Source of the DNA: Hahellaceae bacterium
Lineage (GTDB): Bacteria > Pseudomonadota > Gammaproteobacteria > Pseudomonadales > Oleiphilaceae
Direction of reading: 5' to 3'
Length of the DNA stretch: 64,000 nucleotides
Assembly: GCA_024234575.1 (NCBI GenBank)
Contig: JACKOB010000004.1
Span: 62,001 to 126,000 of the forward strand
In this document: piece by piece, positions 43,114 to 52,639 of the stretch
Layout: each line of letters starts with the position of its first letter
Numbering within the stretch: position 1 is the stretch's first letter
Program-made: the position numbers and the translations under genes
The notes under the pieces: model-generated
Database searches by the model: none
Seen by the model: only the letters and a program-made list of their open reading frames with translations
Told to the model about the DNA's origin: nothing

Positions 43114-43385
43114 GCGCTTGTCATCTTCCTAAAAACCAAGAGTTTGTTGATCGCATAATGGATGACCCCCTAAAACGCACATAACCGTTGCTCAAACCGT
43201 TCGTACAAACACTGAAGCGACTATAATTGTAAGGGTCATAATAAAGTTAGCTGCTTATGCTACTTCGCGCAAAACCCCGTATAAGAATCTGCTAATAATT
43301 TTCTTATTTATTGAACCAATACCTGAAAATCTGGTCGAAATGGCAGAATTAATTCACTATTTGATGAAGTCGAAAGGATACTTAC

Positions 43386-44387
43386 ATGCTAGACACGCGC
43401 CCGCTGTTACTGACCTCTGATTTTCCAGAAATTAAACGCGGCAAACTGACGACTTTACAGGTGAATCTTGGCTACAAATGTAATTTAAGCTGCACGCACT
43501 GTCATGTCGCAGCGGGCCCTACACGGACGGAGTTGATGGATAAAGCAACCGTCGACTTATTGCTGAGCTACATTGACTTTCATCGTATTGAAACACTCGA
43601 TCTTACTGGTGGTGCGCCAGAAATGAACCCGCATTTTCGTTATCTGGTTACCCAGGCGAGGGAGCGAGGCGTGACAGTGATTGATCGGTGCAATCTAACG
43701 ATTCTGTTAGAGCCCGGTTATGAAGATATGGCAGGCTTTTTAGCCAGCCAGGGAGTCGAAATCGTTGCCTCTTTACCTTGTTATCTGGAGGAAAACGTTG
43801 ATAAGCAACGAGGAAAAGGCGTCTACAACGACAGCATAGAGGCGCTTATACGACTTAATAAGCTGGGTTATGGTGTGCCGGGTTCGGGGTTAATGCTAAA
43901 TCTGGTTTACAACCCCGGCGGCGCGTCATTACCTCCACCGCAAGGTGATTTAGAGCAGGCTTATAAGAAAGAGCTTGCCAGCCGCTTTGGCATCACTTTT
44001 AACGGTTTGTTCACCATTGCCAATATGCCCATTAGTCGCTTTGGTAGTGTTTTATTGTCGAAGGGGCAGTTTGATGCGTATATGCAGCTGCTCAAATCAT
44101 CTTATGCTGAGGCCAATCTGTCGACAGTGATGTGCCTGTCGTTAATAAGTATCGACTGGCAGGGCTACGTATACGATTGCGACTTTAATCAAATGCTCGA
44201 TATACCGATGAGTGAATCCAACTTTACGTTAACTGCCGAAAGTGGCGTTATCGCCACAGACAACAAAAAGCTGCATTTGTCTGAAATCGTGCAACGCGAC
44301 CTAACCGGTCGGCCAATTGTTGTTGCCGATCACTGCTACGGATGCACGGCAGGTCAGGGTAGCAGTTGTGGTGGGGCATTAGGCTAG
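43386..44387 (+). CDS. arsS: arsenosugar biosynthesis radical SAM protein ArsS
   Basis: A 333-residue radical SAM enzyme with the cluster motif CNLSCTHC and the C-terminal segment VMCLSLISIDWQGYVYDCDF and DHCYGCTAGQGSSCGG, which bind further Fe-S or metal. ArsS transfers the 5'-deoxyadenosyl group to dimethylarsenite, the key step to arsenosugars. It is the first gene of a three-gene unit with the two glycosyltransferase-type genes that usually go with it. The start ATG has AAAGGAT upstream. No arsM is in the window. Confidence 0.9.
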   Translation: MLDTRPLLLTSDFPEIKRGKLTTLQVNLGYKCNLSCTHCHVAAGPTRTELMDKATVDLLLSYIDFHRIETLDLTGGAPEMNPHFRYLVTQARERGVTVIDRCNLTILLEPGYEDMAGFLASQGVEIVASLPCYLEENVDKQRGKGVYNDSIEALIRLNKLGYGVPGSGLMLNLVYNPGGASLPPPQGDLEQAYKKELASRFGITFNGLFTIANMPISRFGSVLLSKGQFDAYMQLLKSSYAEANLSTVMCLSLISIDWQGYVYDCDFNQMLDIPMSESNFTLTAESGVIATDNKKLHLSEIVQRDLTGRPIVVADHCYGCTAGQGSSCGGALG

Positions 44388-45082
44388 TGACTGGTAAAAG
44401 ACGCCTCTGGTTGTCGATAGTGGTACCGACATTGAACGAGTCACAAAACATAAGACAAACGTTAGAATCTTTGCAGCCTTGTCGTTTGGAAGGTGCAGAA
44501 GTGATACTGGTTGATGGTGGCAGCACTGATGACACCGTTAACCTGGCTAACTCTTTGGTGGACAAACTGGTTGTTACCGGCGCGGGCAGGGCTGTACAAA
44601 TGAACGCCGGTGCCCAAGCGACAGATCCGCGCACCGAAGTGTTGCTGTTTCTGCATGCAGACACCCAATTGCCCCCCCAGTTTTTGCAGGAGTTGGCGGT
44701 GTTTCGTCGCACTGAAAAGGGGTGGGGCGCTTTTGATGTGAAATTGGATAACTCGCGCCTCATGTTTCATGTCATCGCTTTTATGATTAATCTGCGCTCC
44801 TGGTTATCGGATATCTGCACCGGTGATCAGGCAATTTTTCTTAAAAAAAATCTGTGGGATGACGTCGCCGGCTATGACGATATGCCGCTTATGGAAGACA
44901 TTGCGCTCTGTAAAAAGTTAAAGCAAAAGTCGCAGCACTATCGCATTCGCAAACCTGTCATTACCTCTGCGCGCCGCTGGTTAAAAAGAGGCGTGTGGAA
45001 GACCATTTGGCTGATGTGGATGTTGCGCTGGAAGTACTGGCGTGGCGTATCCCCCGCGAGCCTTGCCGATCTCTACCGGTAG
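44387..45082 (+). CDS. arsenosugar-type glycosyltransferase, GT2 family (TIGR04283-like)
   Basis: A family-2 glycosyltransferase: SIVVPTLNESQNI, LVDGGSTDDTV, LFLHADTQLP, and a late helical membrane-associated end (TIWLMWMLRWKYWRG). The most likely start is a GTG at 44387, overlapping the ArsS stop by one base. Family members are coupled to ArsS and are thought to add the sugar or glycerol to the arsenical nucleoside. The DxD-like pair is in FLHADTQ. Confidence 0.88.
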   Translation: MTGKRRLWLSIVVPTLNESQNIRQTLESLQPCRLEGAEVILVDGGSTDDTVNLANSLVDKLVVTGAGRAVQMNAGAQATDPRTEVLLFLHADTQLPPQFLQELAVFRRTEKGWGAFDVKLDNSRLMFHVIAFMINLRSWLSDICTGDQAIFLKKNLWDDVAGYDDMPLMEDIALCKKLKQKSQHYRIRKPVITSARRWLKRGVWKTIWLMWMLRWKYWRGVSPASLADLYR

Positions 45083-45101
45083 CGTGAACTTATTATGAAT
45101 C

Positions 45102-45812
45102 ATGGTGATAAAACCAATGACTGACGAGCGCCAACATCAGATTGATGACAAAAGTGTACCCGTAATCATCATTCAGTTTGCTAAATGGCCGATAAAAGGG
45201 CGGGTAAAGACACGGCTGGCGAAAACAATGGGTGATGAGGCGGCGCTGGCTGCGCATAAATTGCTAACCACCGTTGTTTATCAAAATTTGTCCCGTGCTG
45301 ACATAGGTTCTCTTGAGTGTTGGTTTGACTGCTTGCCTGAGGGCTCTCCCATCGATTTTATGGGGGATGAATTCTTGAAGAACGCGACGCCGCTCATGCT
45401 GCAAGTTGGACGTGATTTGGGCGAACGAATGCGGCATGCATTGATATTGCGTTTGTCACAAGCAGAGAAAGTGCTTTTGGTTGGCAGCGATTGCCCAGCG
45501 GTTTGTTCAGATTATTTGCACGAAGCATGCTTGGCTCTTGAACATCACGACGCTGTCTTAGGGCCGGCGGAGGATGGCGGCTATGTACTGATCGGTGTAT
45601 CTCGCAGGATACTTAGTAAACTAGTTTCCATTGAAGGTAACCGTGACAGATTTCTATCCCAGATTTCCTGGGGAAGTGCTTCGGTATTGGAAGAAACGCT
45701 GGAAAACTTTAAGCAGTGTAAAGTTAGTTATCAATTGTTACCCGAGCTCTGGGATGTCGACGATGAATCTGATTGGCAGCGGTTTCAAGACCTACCACGA
45801 AAATCAGGATAA
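45102..45812 (+). CDS. arsenosugar-type glycosyltransferase, DUF2064 (TIGR04282-like)
   Basis: The ATG at 45117 (GGTGAT upstream) is an alternative to the ATG at 45102. The protein has the nucleotidyl/glycosyltransferase A fold of the DUF2064 family: VPVIIIQFAKWPIKGRVKTR, LLVGSDCPAV, GPAEDGGYVLIGV and WDVDDESDW. It belongs with the other two genes as the third step of arsenosugar synthesis, probably activating or transferring sugar. The 19-nt gap suggests co-translation. Confidence 0.88.
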   Translation: MVIKPMTDERQHQIDDKSVPVIIIQFAKWPIKGRVKTRLAKTMGDEAALAAHKLLTTVVYQNLSRADIGSLECWFDCLPEGSPIDFMGDEFLKNATPLMLQVGRDLGERMRHALILRLSQAEKVLLVGSDCPAVCSDYLHEACLALEHHDAVLGPAEDGGYVLIGVSRRILSKLVSIEGNRDRFLSQISWGSASVLEETLENFKQCKVSYQLLPELWDVDDESDWQRFQDLPRKSG

Positions 45813-45865
45813 GAACTCCGGGTGGCCGTGAGGCCAGCCAGAGTGGTTTCATATCGTTTTGAGCG

Positions 45866-47815
45866 CTAAGCCATTCTTATTTTGAATCGACTGGCCTGTC
45901 GGGTATAGACTGCGTCGCCATCTTTCGATTGCGCAATGGTTCCAAGTCCGGTTTTCTCCCAAACAGTACTCATCCTCGCCTTGTTATTGTCGTAGGTATG
46001 GAAGAGCAGGTGATAACAGCCGCCAAGAGAGTAAAACTCTTTGTTCTTAATCAGCAGGTCTCGTGATGGTGAGTCTGGCATCGCTAGTATTTGTTGCCGA
46101 AGTTGGCGAATATTCTCAGATGTCGGTAAATATTTTGTTTGCTGTAGTGTCTGTAGTATTTCGGACTCTGCCAGTGGTGCAGAGCCACAGGTTTGGAATC
46201 GCAACAGGCCATCGGTGCTGGCGAGGGATTTCGCGCGCAAAATGACCTCGATATCATCCGAAAGCTCTTCACCAATTTCGATCATCTCATATGTTTGACC
46301 TAAAGAGGCAAGTGCTGCTGCGTCTTGTAATACTTCAAAGCGAATGTTAGTGACATGGTGCCGGTTCGCTTGATAAATCGCATAGGCAATATTGTCGGCA
46401 GAAAAATCCACTGCGGTAACCTTTGTGCCTTCAAAGAATCTTGCTAGTTTAATAGCGCGATCACCTGTACGGCAGCCAACTATTAAAATATTGATCTCTT
46501 TGGTTGCCCATGCCTTCGGGATGTTTTCTTCGCCAAGTTCTTTACTTAGCGCATCAAAGTAGTTGGTGGTGCTGTGATAGGGGAGCACTTCCCAGCGGGG
46601 ATAAGCTGCCGCCAGATATGGCGAGTTAAAACTCCTGGCGATGTCTTTGTCCGCATGAGGCAGGCCAAACTTAATCGCGTGCAGGTCTGATTTACGGTAG
46701 AGGTTGTCTGCCAGCAAAGGCTGAATGCCCGCGGCCCAGTCTGATAAATCATAAGCTAATAAGTGGTAGCTGTAGTTTTGCGTATAAAGTTGTTTGTACA
46801 TCGACACAACAATTAGTGCGCCGGTAAGCTCATCCGTTGGCGACTGTTCTTTGCAGGCGGCTCGGATACATTCGTCAATATCTTCAACGACCCCCATTTC
46901 GTCTGCACTAGCGTTTACTGCATAATCCGTACGCTCGATAAACCGTCCAAGATTAATCGCCAGCGTTTGCATTTCTTCCCGCAAGTCGCCGCTTTGAGTC
47001 ACTTCGATAAGAATTTGCTGTCTTAGCAGAGCAACCAGCTCTTCAATTGCTGGGTGGCAAAGATTTGCCTTCGCCAGCAGAGCCGCTAAAAGCGGGTCTT
47101 TCGCCAGTACGTCAAGATCAAGAACACAGTCTTGATTTGTTAAGTCAAACTTATGAATGATCAAAGATGAAGTCAGCTGACTTAACAAGCTATGATCTAA
47201 ATCGTCGGTCTCGAAAAGCTTGTGCAGATCCGCTTCAAGTGACTCGTCATAATGATCGGATGTCAGGTGTGAGCAACAGTCCAGAAGGGCGTTTGCTCCT
47301 GCCAGGTTGATCGCGTTTTTCTGCAGTAATGACCGGTACCTTAAGAAGGCACCAACATAGTCACCACGCAAGTAGTAGCATAGTGCCGTGGCAGCAAAAG
47401 CTTGTACGCTGCTTTTGTCATAGGCTAATGCCTGCGTAAAAAATGATTCTGCCTGCTCATATTGGCTCTGCAACAAAGAAACAAACCCTCTGTTGGTCCA
47501 AAAAGCAGCTTTACCTGGATAAAGCCGAATCGCTTGTTCGATTAAATCTCTCGCTTCACTTACTTTGCCAGAGTCTAATGCGATTCGTCCTTTTAGATTA
47601 ATGGCATCGGGCTGTTCTGGATGCGTATGTAAAATTTCATCCAGGAGTGACGCAGATTTGCCGCGCGCTTCTTCCCGGCGCCCCCGGTTAAGGTTGACGC
47701 TGTTTGACAGCTGATACCAGCGATTGGCATCAATCAATTGTCTCGCTGTTGGCGCATCTAAATGCTCGATAAGTGAGAACTCGTCGAAGACTTCTAGTGC
47801 TTGCAATGTTTGCAT
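45866..47815 (-). CDS. TPR protein with C-terminal SAM methyltransferase
   Basis: The 649-residue cytoplasmic protein starts with tetratricopeptide-like helices (residues ~40-200; e.g. PDAINLKGRIALDSGKV, AFWTNRGFVSLLQS, VQAFAATALCYYLRG). It ends with a Rossmann methyltransferase domain at ~430-560 (ILIVGCRTGDRAIKL, VTAVDFSADNIAYA, YEMIEIGEELSDDIE). The region between (residues ~210-420) is helical and unrecognised. It lies just downstream of flagellin, on the same strand, with AGGAG before the ATG. A role in flagellin or flagellar-glycan methylation is plausible but only from position. Confidence 0.75.
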   Translation of the reverse strand: MQTLQALEVFDEFSLIEHLDAPTARQLIDANRWYQLSNSVNLNRGRREEARGKSASLLDEILHTHPEQPDAINLKGRIALDSGKVSEARDLIEQAIRLYPGKAAFWTNRGFVSLLQSQYEQAESFFTQALAYDKSSVQAFAATALCYYLRGDYVGAFLRYRSLLQKNAINLAGANALLDCCSHLTSDHYDESLEADLHKLFETDDLDHSLLSQLTSSLIIHKFDLTNQDCVLDLDVLAKDPLLAALLAKANLCHPAIEELVALLRQQILIEVTQSGDLREEMQTLAINLGRFIERTDYAVNASADEMGVVEDIDECIRAACKEQSPTDELTGALIVVSMYKQLYTQNYSYHLLAYDLSDWAAGIQPLLADNLYRKSDLHAIKFGLPHADKDIARSFNSPYLAAAYPRWEVLPYHSTTNYFDALSKELGEENIPKAWATKEINILIVGCRTGDRAIKLARFFEGTKVTAVDFSADNIAYAIYQANRHHVTNIRFEVLQDAAALASLGQTYEMIEIGEELSDDIEVILRAKSLASTDGLLRFQTCGSAPLAESEILQTLQQTKYLPTSENIRQLRQQILAMPDSPSRDLLIKNKEFYSLGGCYHLLFHTYDNNKARMSTVWEKTGLGTIAQSKDGDAVYTRQASRFKIRMA

Positions 47816-47895
47816 GATCCACTCCTGAATACTTTTCTGTAAATTCTGGATGTTCTAAATCAATGGGCTAATAAGTGCTTATCGTTAAAGACTTA

Positions 47896-47917
47896 CCAGG
47901 GCTGCCGTCAGCCCTGG
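47896..47917 (-). terminator. hairpin terminator after flagellin
   Basis: CCAGGGCTG and CAGCCCTGG form a perfect 9-bp stem with a CCGT loop, 10 nt after the flagellin stop. The run of T after it is weak (TAAGTCTTT). Confidence 0.7.
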
Positions 47918-47926
47918 CTTCATTCT

Positions 47927-50002
47927 TTACCCTTGTAGCAGCTGCAATACCTGCTGCGGCTGACCATTCGCCTGTGCCAATATCGACAAGCCTGCTTGCT
48001 GCAATACCTGAGAGCGCGATAGCTCGGCAGTCTCCGCAGCGAAGTCGGCATCTCGAATACGAGAGTTAGCGGCGGCAAGGTTTTCGACGGTGATCGACTG
48101 GTTCGATATCGTTGATTCAAACCGGTTCTGGATCGCACCGAGGTTGGCTCGTTGCAGGTTGATGGCGTTAAGGGCATTGTCCACGGCATCGAGGGCCCGA
48201 ATGGCTCCGTCGGTGGTGGAAATATCAATGTCCTGTACTAATTGGCCACGTTCATTGGCACCGTAAGTACCCACTTCAAAACCGGAGTTTTCTATATTTC
48301 CAGTAATGGTGTCGAGGGTAATTTGTCCTGCCGATTGCAATGTAATCGTGCTTTGGGTGGTGTCTGGGTAAGCACCTATTGAGGCCAAGCCTAATCCTGC
48401 GGCAGTCAGCGGTGTGCCCCCGCCGGCGGCCGGATCAGAAATGGTTATGTTTCTACCATCGGCAGCTATCAAGCGATAGCTTGCTCCCAGCGCTTCCGCG
48501 ATTACTCCGGTTTGTCCCGACTTGTTATTGACTGCAGAAATAATGGCGTTTTGTTTATCAGCAACGGTATCCGCAGCACTATACGATACGTTAATGGTAA
48601 CGCCGTTGATGCCAAAGCTACCTGATTCAGCCACGCCAGTGGAGATAACACCAGCATTAAATGCTGTTGAGTTTACTTCCGCACGCACCCCGGTTTTATC
48701 GGCGATCGAATTAATTGCTTTTGCCTTGGCTATCGCGCTGGCTGCGTTGCCGGTGCTTGATGCCGTGTCGAACGAAGACAGCGTAGGGCCAACCGGCACG
48801 CCGTTAATGACTAAGTCACCGGTGACCAATGCGGTACCGTTAACTTCCTGGCTAATTGCGCCACTGTTACTGCCGCTAAACTTGCCGACAGCCAAACCGG
48901 CATTGTCGATGTTACCGGTAGTGGTATCCAATGAAATTGAGGTACCATCATCAGAAATTAGCGTGAAGCTGCCTGAATAGGTGGTTTGCGTGGCAATACC
49001 TGCGGCAGTGGCTACGACCGAACCGTTACCAATGGCAATGTTTCTTCCATCCGCGGCAGTTAAGGTGATACCGGTTGCCGCATTACCGTTAAATGTAGCG
49101 GTGACCCCGGTTTGCCCTGATTTTTCGTTGATGACATTAACAATATTTGACATGTTAACTTCATCGCTGAGCAGAGGAGACGCTGCAATGTCTATGGAAA
49201 CGCCGTTTATGGTGATATTCCCGGATGCGGCGGCGGCGCTAAAGGTCGATGTGCCGCTGACGGTCGTATTGTTAACGACTGCTTCAACGCCGGTGCTATC
49301 TGATACGGCGTTTATTGCTGCAACTTTTGCTATCGCCGACTTTTCTTGCTCGATGCTTGAAAATTTATCATCAACACCGCTGGAACCGCCGACGGCGATA
49401 CCGTTGATGACCAGATCTCCTGCGTCCATTTGTGCAACGGTTTGGGTAGGTCCGCCTTGCTGATCAGAGCTAAGTCCGTCAGTCGTCGCCGATCCTAACT
49501 CATCAACGGTTGCCCCTTCGATGCCGAAGGTAACACTCTCACCTTCGTTGGCGCCGATTTGGAATGTGACGGCGCTAAAAGTGCCGTCAAGCAGTTTGGT
49601 GCCGTTGAAGTTAGTCTGTTCAGAAATTCGCTTGATCTCTTCCTTAAGCTGCTGCACCTCTTGGTTCAGTGCTTTTCGGTCGATATCACTATTGGTCGCG
49701 TTGGCAGATTGCAGTGCCAGGTCACGAATACGCAACAAACCTTCTGTCATGGCGCCGAGAGCACCTTCAGCGGTCTGCGCCAGCGAAACACCGTCACCGG
49801 CATTTCGTATCGCGACATTCAGACCACGAACCTGAGAGGTAAAGCGAGTCGAGATCGCCATACCGGCTGCGTCATCTTTGGCACTGTTGATACGGAGGCC
49901 GGAGGAAAGTCTCTGCAACGCGGTCTGATTGGCAGCCTGGGACGAGTCCAGGTTACGCTGCGCATTAATCGATGCGATGTTGGTATTAATAATTTGAGGC
50001 AT
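47927..50002 (-). CDS. fliC: flagellin with duplicated central domain
   Basis: A 691-residue flagellin. N-terminal D0/D1 starts PQIINTNIASINAQRNL and contains GLRINSAKDDAAGMAIS. C-terminal D1/D0 has AANSRIRDADFAAETAELSR and ends QANGQPQQVLQLLQG. The central part holds two flagellin-IN-type units (GDLVINGIAVGG and GDLVINGVPVGP as openings) and two units around KSGQTGV and ADGRNI, so it has been duplicated. It is exported by the flagellar type III system. Transcription is likely from the sigma-54 site upstream. The maf and pseB/pseC genes opposite suggest heavy glycosylation of this central part. Confidence 0.93.
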   Translation of the reverse strand: MPQIINTNIASINAQRNLDSSQAANQTALQRLSSGLRINSAKDDAAGMAISTRFTSQVRGLNVAIRNAGDGVSLAQTAEGALGAMTEGLLRIRDLALQSANATNSDIDRKALNQEVQQLKEEIKRISEQTNFNGTKLLDGTFSAVTFQIGANEGESVTFGIEGATVDELGSATTDGLSSDQQGGPTQTVAQMDAGDLVINGIAVGGSSGVDDKFSSIEQEKSAIAKVAAINAVSDSTGVEAVVNNTTVSGTSTFSAAAASGNITINGVSIDIAASPLLSDEVNMSNIVNVINEKSGQTGVTATFNGNAATGITLTAADGRNIAIGNGSVVATAAGIATQTTYSGSFTLISDDGTSISLDTTTGNIDNAGLAVGKFSGSNSGAISQEVNGTALVTGDLVINGVPVGPTLSSFDTASSTGNAASAIAKAKAINSIADKTGVRAEVNSTAFNAGVISTGVAESGSFGINGVTINVSYSAADTVADKQNAIISAVNNKSGQTGVIAEALGASYRLIAADGRNITISDPAAGGGTPLTAAGLGLASIGAYPDTTQSTITLQSAGQITLDTITGNIENSGFEVGTYGANERGQLVQDIDISTTDGAIRALDAVDNALNAINLQRANLGAIQNRFESTISNQSITVENLAAANSRIRDADFAAETAELSRSQVLQQAGLSILAQANGQPQQVLQLLQG

Positions 50003-50149
50003 AACTTTTCCCCTTATCTAACTTTTCCGCCGGTTCCAATGATTAGTCGAGCCCAATTCTTTGGTCGGACATATTAGCTGGTAGGCAATAAGGTCCGGCG
50101 ACCACAAATAACCGTCTGCGGCAATCGCAACGGTTCTTGCCGAAGTAAA

Positions 50150-50165
50150 AGCGAAACTCGTGCCA
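50150..50165 (-). promoter_or_regulatory. sigma-54 promoter of flagellin
   Basis: TGGCACGAGTTTCGCT on the minus strand matches TGGCACG-N4-TTGCW with one mismatch, and the GG and GC are exactly 10 bp apart. It lies about 150 bp before the flagellin start, leaving a ~140-nt leader. Direct RpoN control of flagellin occurs in vibrios, whereas pseudomonads use FliA. Confidence 0.65.
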
Positions 50166-50314
50166 ATTTTTGAATTTCAGGCTGGCGATTTTATAAATGC
50201 CATAAAAAACAGAGAGATATATTTGCTTGGTCGGTGTCATTGACGACTCAGTCAGCCCTTTCTTACTGTCGAAATATTGGCGAGGGGCAGGGGGTTGCCT
50301 CTTTAAAGTTGATT

Positions 50315-50340
50315 AAAAAGACGGCAAATTGCCGCTTTTT
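50315..50340. terminator. orphan terminator-like hairpin
   Basis: CGGCAA-ATTGCCG-type palindrome (50322-50334) flanked by five A on the left and five T on the right, so it can act in both directions. It lies between divergent genes, where no transcript is known to end. Confidence 0.6.
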
Positions 50341-50443
50341 ATACACATATTTCTTCTGCTTCTAAAACGGAAATCGGAATATTGTGTTAATTTCGACTGC
50401 TTGCGACTATATTGTCAGCAATCAAATAATAAATAGAAATGCA

Positions 50444-52615
50444 ATGACCCAGAAACACTCTCATCCTGCCGAGAAATATCTTTCATTAAGAGCGAAAAAT
50501 TTAGCGTTCTTTCAGCGCCGTTACCCCGGTATATTCGACTTCTTTTCGAATTACGCCATGCGCAGTGCCAAAGTTGACCTTATTCCCGAGGACGATGAGG
50601 TCGATTTGCTGGAAGGTACGGAAAGACTTTATGGTGGCCAGGGAAAAGCTTATGCAAAAAGGGAAGTGGCAACGTTTTTATCACATATCGATATCGGCAG
50701 CCGCATCCGATCGATCCAACCGCTTTCTGCTGATGGTTACAAAAACCAACGCCTGTTTGCCAGATCTATCCGGGAGGTTTATCAAAAATCGCCAATAACT
50801 CCGGAACAGTTTAACGGCTATTTACTGGATGGTTTTTTCCCCATGGTCGTTTTTATGGGCGTTGGCTTAGGGCATCACATCAATATACTTAATCAAATTA
50901 GGGATATTCAGCATATCATTATTGTTGAAAGGGATATGGATAAGTTTGCCGCGTCACTGTATTGCGTTAATTGGCAGCAGATTGTGGGCGATAGGTTGGA
51001 TGTAGAAGGAAAGTCGATATCTTTTGTCCTCCTTCCGAATATCAGTGATGTTAATTTAATTCAAATCTCAGTATGGAATCAACTAATCAAATTTACGCCC
51101 CATTTTCCGGTATCCACGGTTTTTTATAATCATCGCGCCGATCGCATATTTGACGAGGTGAGCGACAGGATAAATCGTGATTTGTATACTCACCTATACT
51201 CTTTTGGAAATTGGGACGATGAGCTGAATCAGCTCAATAATTTTCTGCACAATTGCCGGCAGGGAATTAAAAAAATCCCGCAACCTGCGAATATTACGCA
51301 GCTTGCGCAGCAAGTGCCTGTCTGTATTGTGGGTTCTGGGCCATCGTTGGACGCGAGGATTGAAGACCTGAAAAGGCTGGCACCCGGATCGATTGTTATC
51401 TCATGTGGAACTGCTTTAAGGGCCTTGTATGCGCATGGAGTCAGACCTGATATTCACGTAGAACTGGAGTCTGACTATGCGACTTATCTGACTCAGAGCA
51501 TGATGGATGACAGGGCATTTATGCACAGCATACCGCTTATCGGGGCTGCGCAGTTAAACCCATTGACGTTTTCACTGTTTGGTGAAAAACGCATGTTTTT
51601 CAAAGCGGATGGTATGCTGGCCGGTATATTCGGCGAGCATGGAGATGCGGTTGCTGGCGCTACGCCAACCTGTACCAATGCTGCTATCGCCATTACTCAT
51701 CATTACGGATTTAAGGAACTGTATCTATTCGGATTGGATTATGGCTTTCCGAATAAACAGCAGCATCATGCCAAGGGAACGCTTTATTATAAAGTTGATT
51801 ATGCCGAGGGTATCGATGAAGAGCGTGTATATCCCGATAACGATTTACTTACCATTCCCTCAGCCGCTGGCGGAACAATAAAAACAACTAGTTTTCTCTA
51901 TTCCGGTAAGCGACGAACGGAGGATTTATTGGCCTTGGTGGCATGTTATGGGCAGGTATTCAATTGTTCGAATGGGGCGGTATTGGAAAATACCAGATGG
52001 CTCGACAGGAGCGGTGTTATTAGTCGACTTAGTGTTAAGCGTCGAAAAGATCAGTGGGCCGCCAAAAGCAGTTTTATTAAGGCGTTGTTCGAAAACGATA
52101 ACCCAAAATTAGCTGACATTAATTTGGCAGAAGGTGGAGATCAGTTACATGGGGTACTTAAGGCTTTTGTGCAAGAGTTGATTTCTGAACTGGAACAAGA
52201 GATACCCGATAATCGAGCGCTTTCGTTTTTATGTGCACGTTTTTCAGCAAAGCTTGAAAGTTTATGTGTTAATAATGACGCTTTATATTTCTTTTTTCGT
52301 GGTACTGTCTGGCACTTTCTGTTGGCCGGTTTTTGTTTGGCACTGGCCGCAGTTGATAAGAAAAGGGAACATATATTTATCCGTAAATGGAAAAGCCAAT
52401 TTGCCGACTTTTTAAGGGTAACCTGTATAGAGCTTTTGCAGGTAATTGAAAACCCCTATGATTTGGAGACAGATCCATTGATCAGGAAATCAATTGTCGA
52501 GCCGGATAGAGATTTTCGACCTGCAATATTTGATGGTGATCTAGCTTCTTGTGACTGGTATTTTGAAGAATTAATGATTGATGAGTTTGGTGTCATAACG
52601 CCTTATACTTGGTAA
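50444..52615 (+). CDS. maf: motility accessory factor Maf (flagellin glycosyltransferase, DUF115)
   Basis: A 723-residue cytoplasmic protein with the Maf architecture: N-terminal half (FMGVGLGHHINILNQI, IIIVERDMDKFAASLYCVNW) and the central DUF115 glycosyltransferase-like domain (VCIVGSGPSLDARIEDL, VISCGTALRALYAHGVRPDI, LFGLDYGF). Maf enzymes attach pseudaminic acid or legionaminic acid to flagellin. The preferred start is the ATG at 50444; a GTG at 50384 would add 20 residues without family similarity. It precedes pseB/pseC by only 24 nt, so the three form one operon. Confidence 0.9.
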   Translation: MTQKHSHPAEKYLSLRAKNLAFFQRRYPGIFDFFSNYAMRSAKVDLIPEDDEVDLLEGTERLYGGQGKAYAKREVATFLSHIDIGSRIRSIQPLSADGYKNQRLFARSIREVYQKSPITPEQFNGYLLDGFFPMVVFMGVGLGHHINILNQIRDIQHIIIVERDMDKFAASLYCVNWQQIVGDRLDVEGKSISFVLLPNISDVNLIQISVWNQLIKFTPHFPVSTVFYNHRADRIFDEVSDRINRDLYTHLYSFGNWDDELNQLNNFLHNCRQGIKKIPQPANITQLAQQVPVCIVGSGPSLDARIEDLKRLAPGSIVISCGTALRALYAHGVRPDIHVELESDYATYLTQSMMDDRAFMHSIPLIGAAQLNPLTFSLFGEKRMFFKADGMLAGIFGEHGDAVAGATPTCTNAAIAITHHYGFKELYLFGLDYGFPNKQQHHAKGTLYYKVDYAEGIDEERVYPDNDLLTIPSAAGGTIKTTSFLYSGKRRTEDLLALVACYGQVFNCSNGAVLENTRWLDRSGVISRLSVKRRKDQWAAKSSFIKALFENDNPKLADINLAEGGDQLHGVLKAFVQELISELEQEIPDNRALSFLCARFSAKLESLCVNNDALYFFFRGTVWHFLLAGFCLALAAVDKKREHIFIRKWKSQFADFLRVTCIELLQVIENPYDLETDPLIRKSIVEPDRDFRPAIFDGDLASCDWYFEELMIDEFGVITPYTW

Positions 52616-52639
52616 CAGTACCTTTTTTTGGATGTGCAT

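Larger units (their letters stand above)
50003..50443. other. 441-bp divergent flagellin/maf intergenic region
   Basis: It contains the sigma-54 promoter of flagellin (minus) and an intrinsic-terminator-like hairpin at 50315-50340 that ends no annotated gene. No sigma-28 consensus and no ORF were seen. The remainder is AT-rich without recognisable sites. Confidence 0.6.

Noticed and set aside
48522..49463. Two antisense frames of 152 and 160 codons inside flagellin
   Set aside because: The flagellin coding sequence explains them, and their products are low-complexity (Val/Pro/Leu/Ala-rich) without motifs.
50003..50443. Sigma-28 (FliA) promoter before flagellin
   Set aside because: No TAAA-N15-GCCGATAA-like sequence was found on the minus strand.
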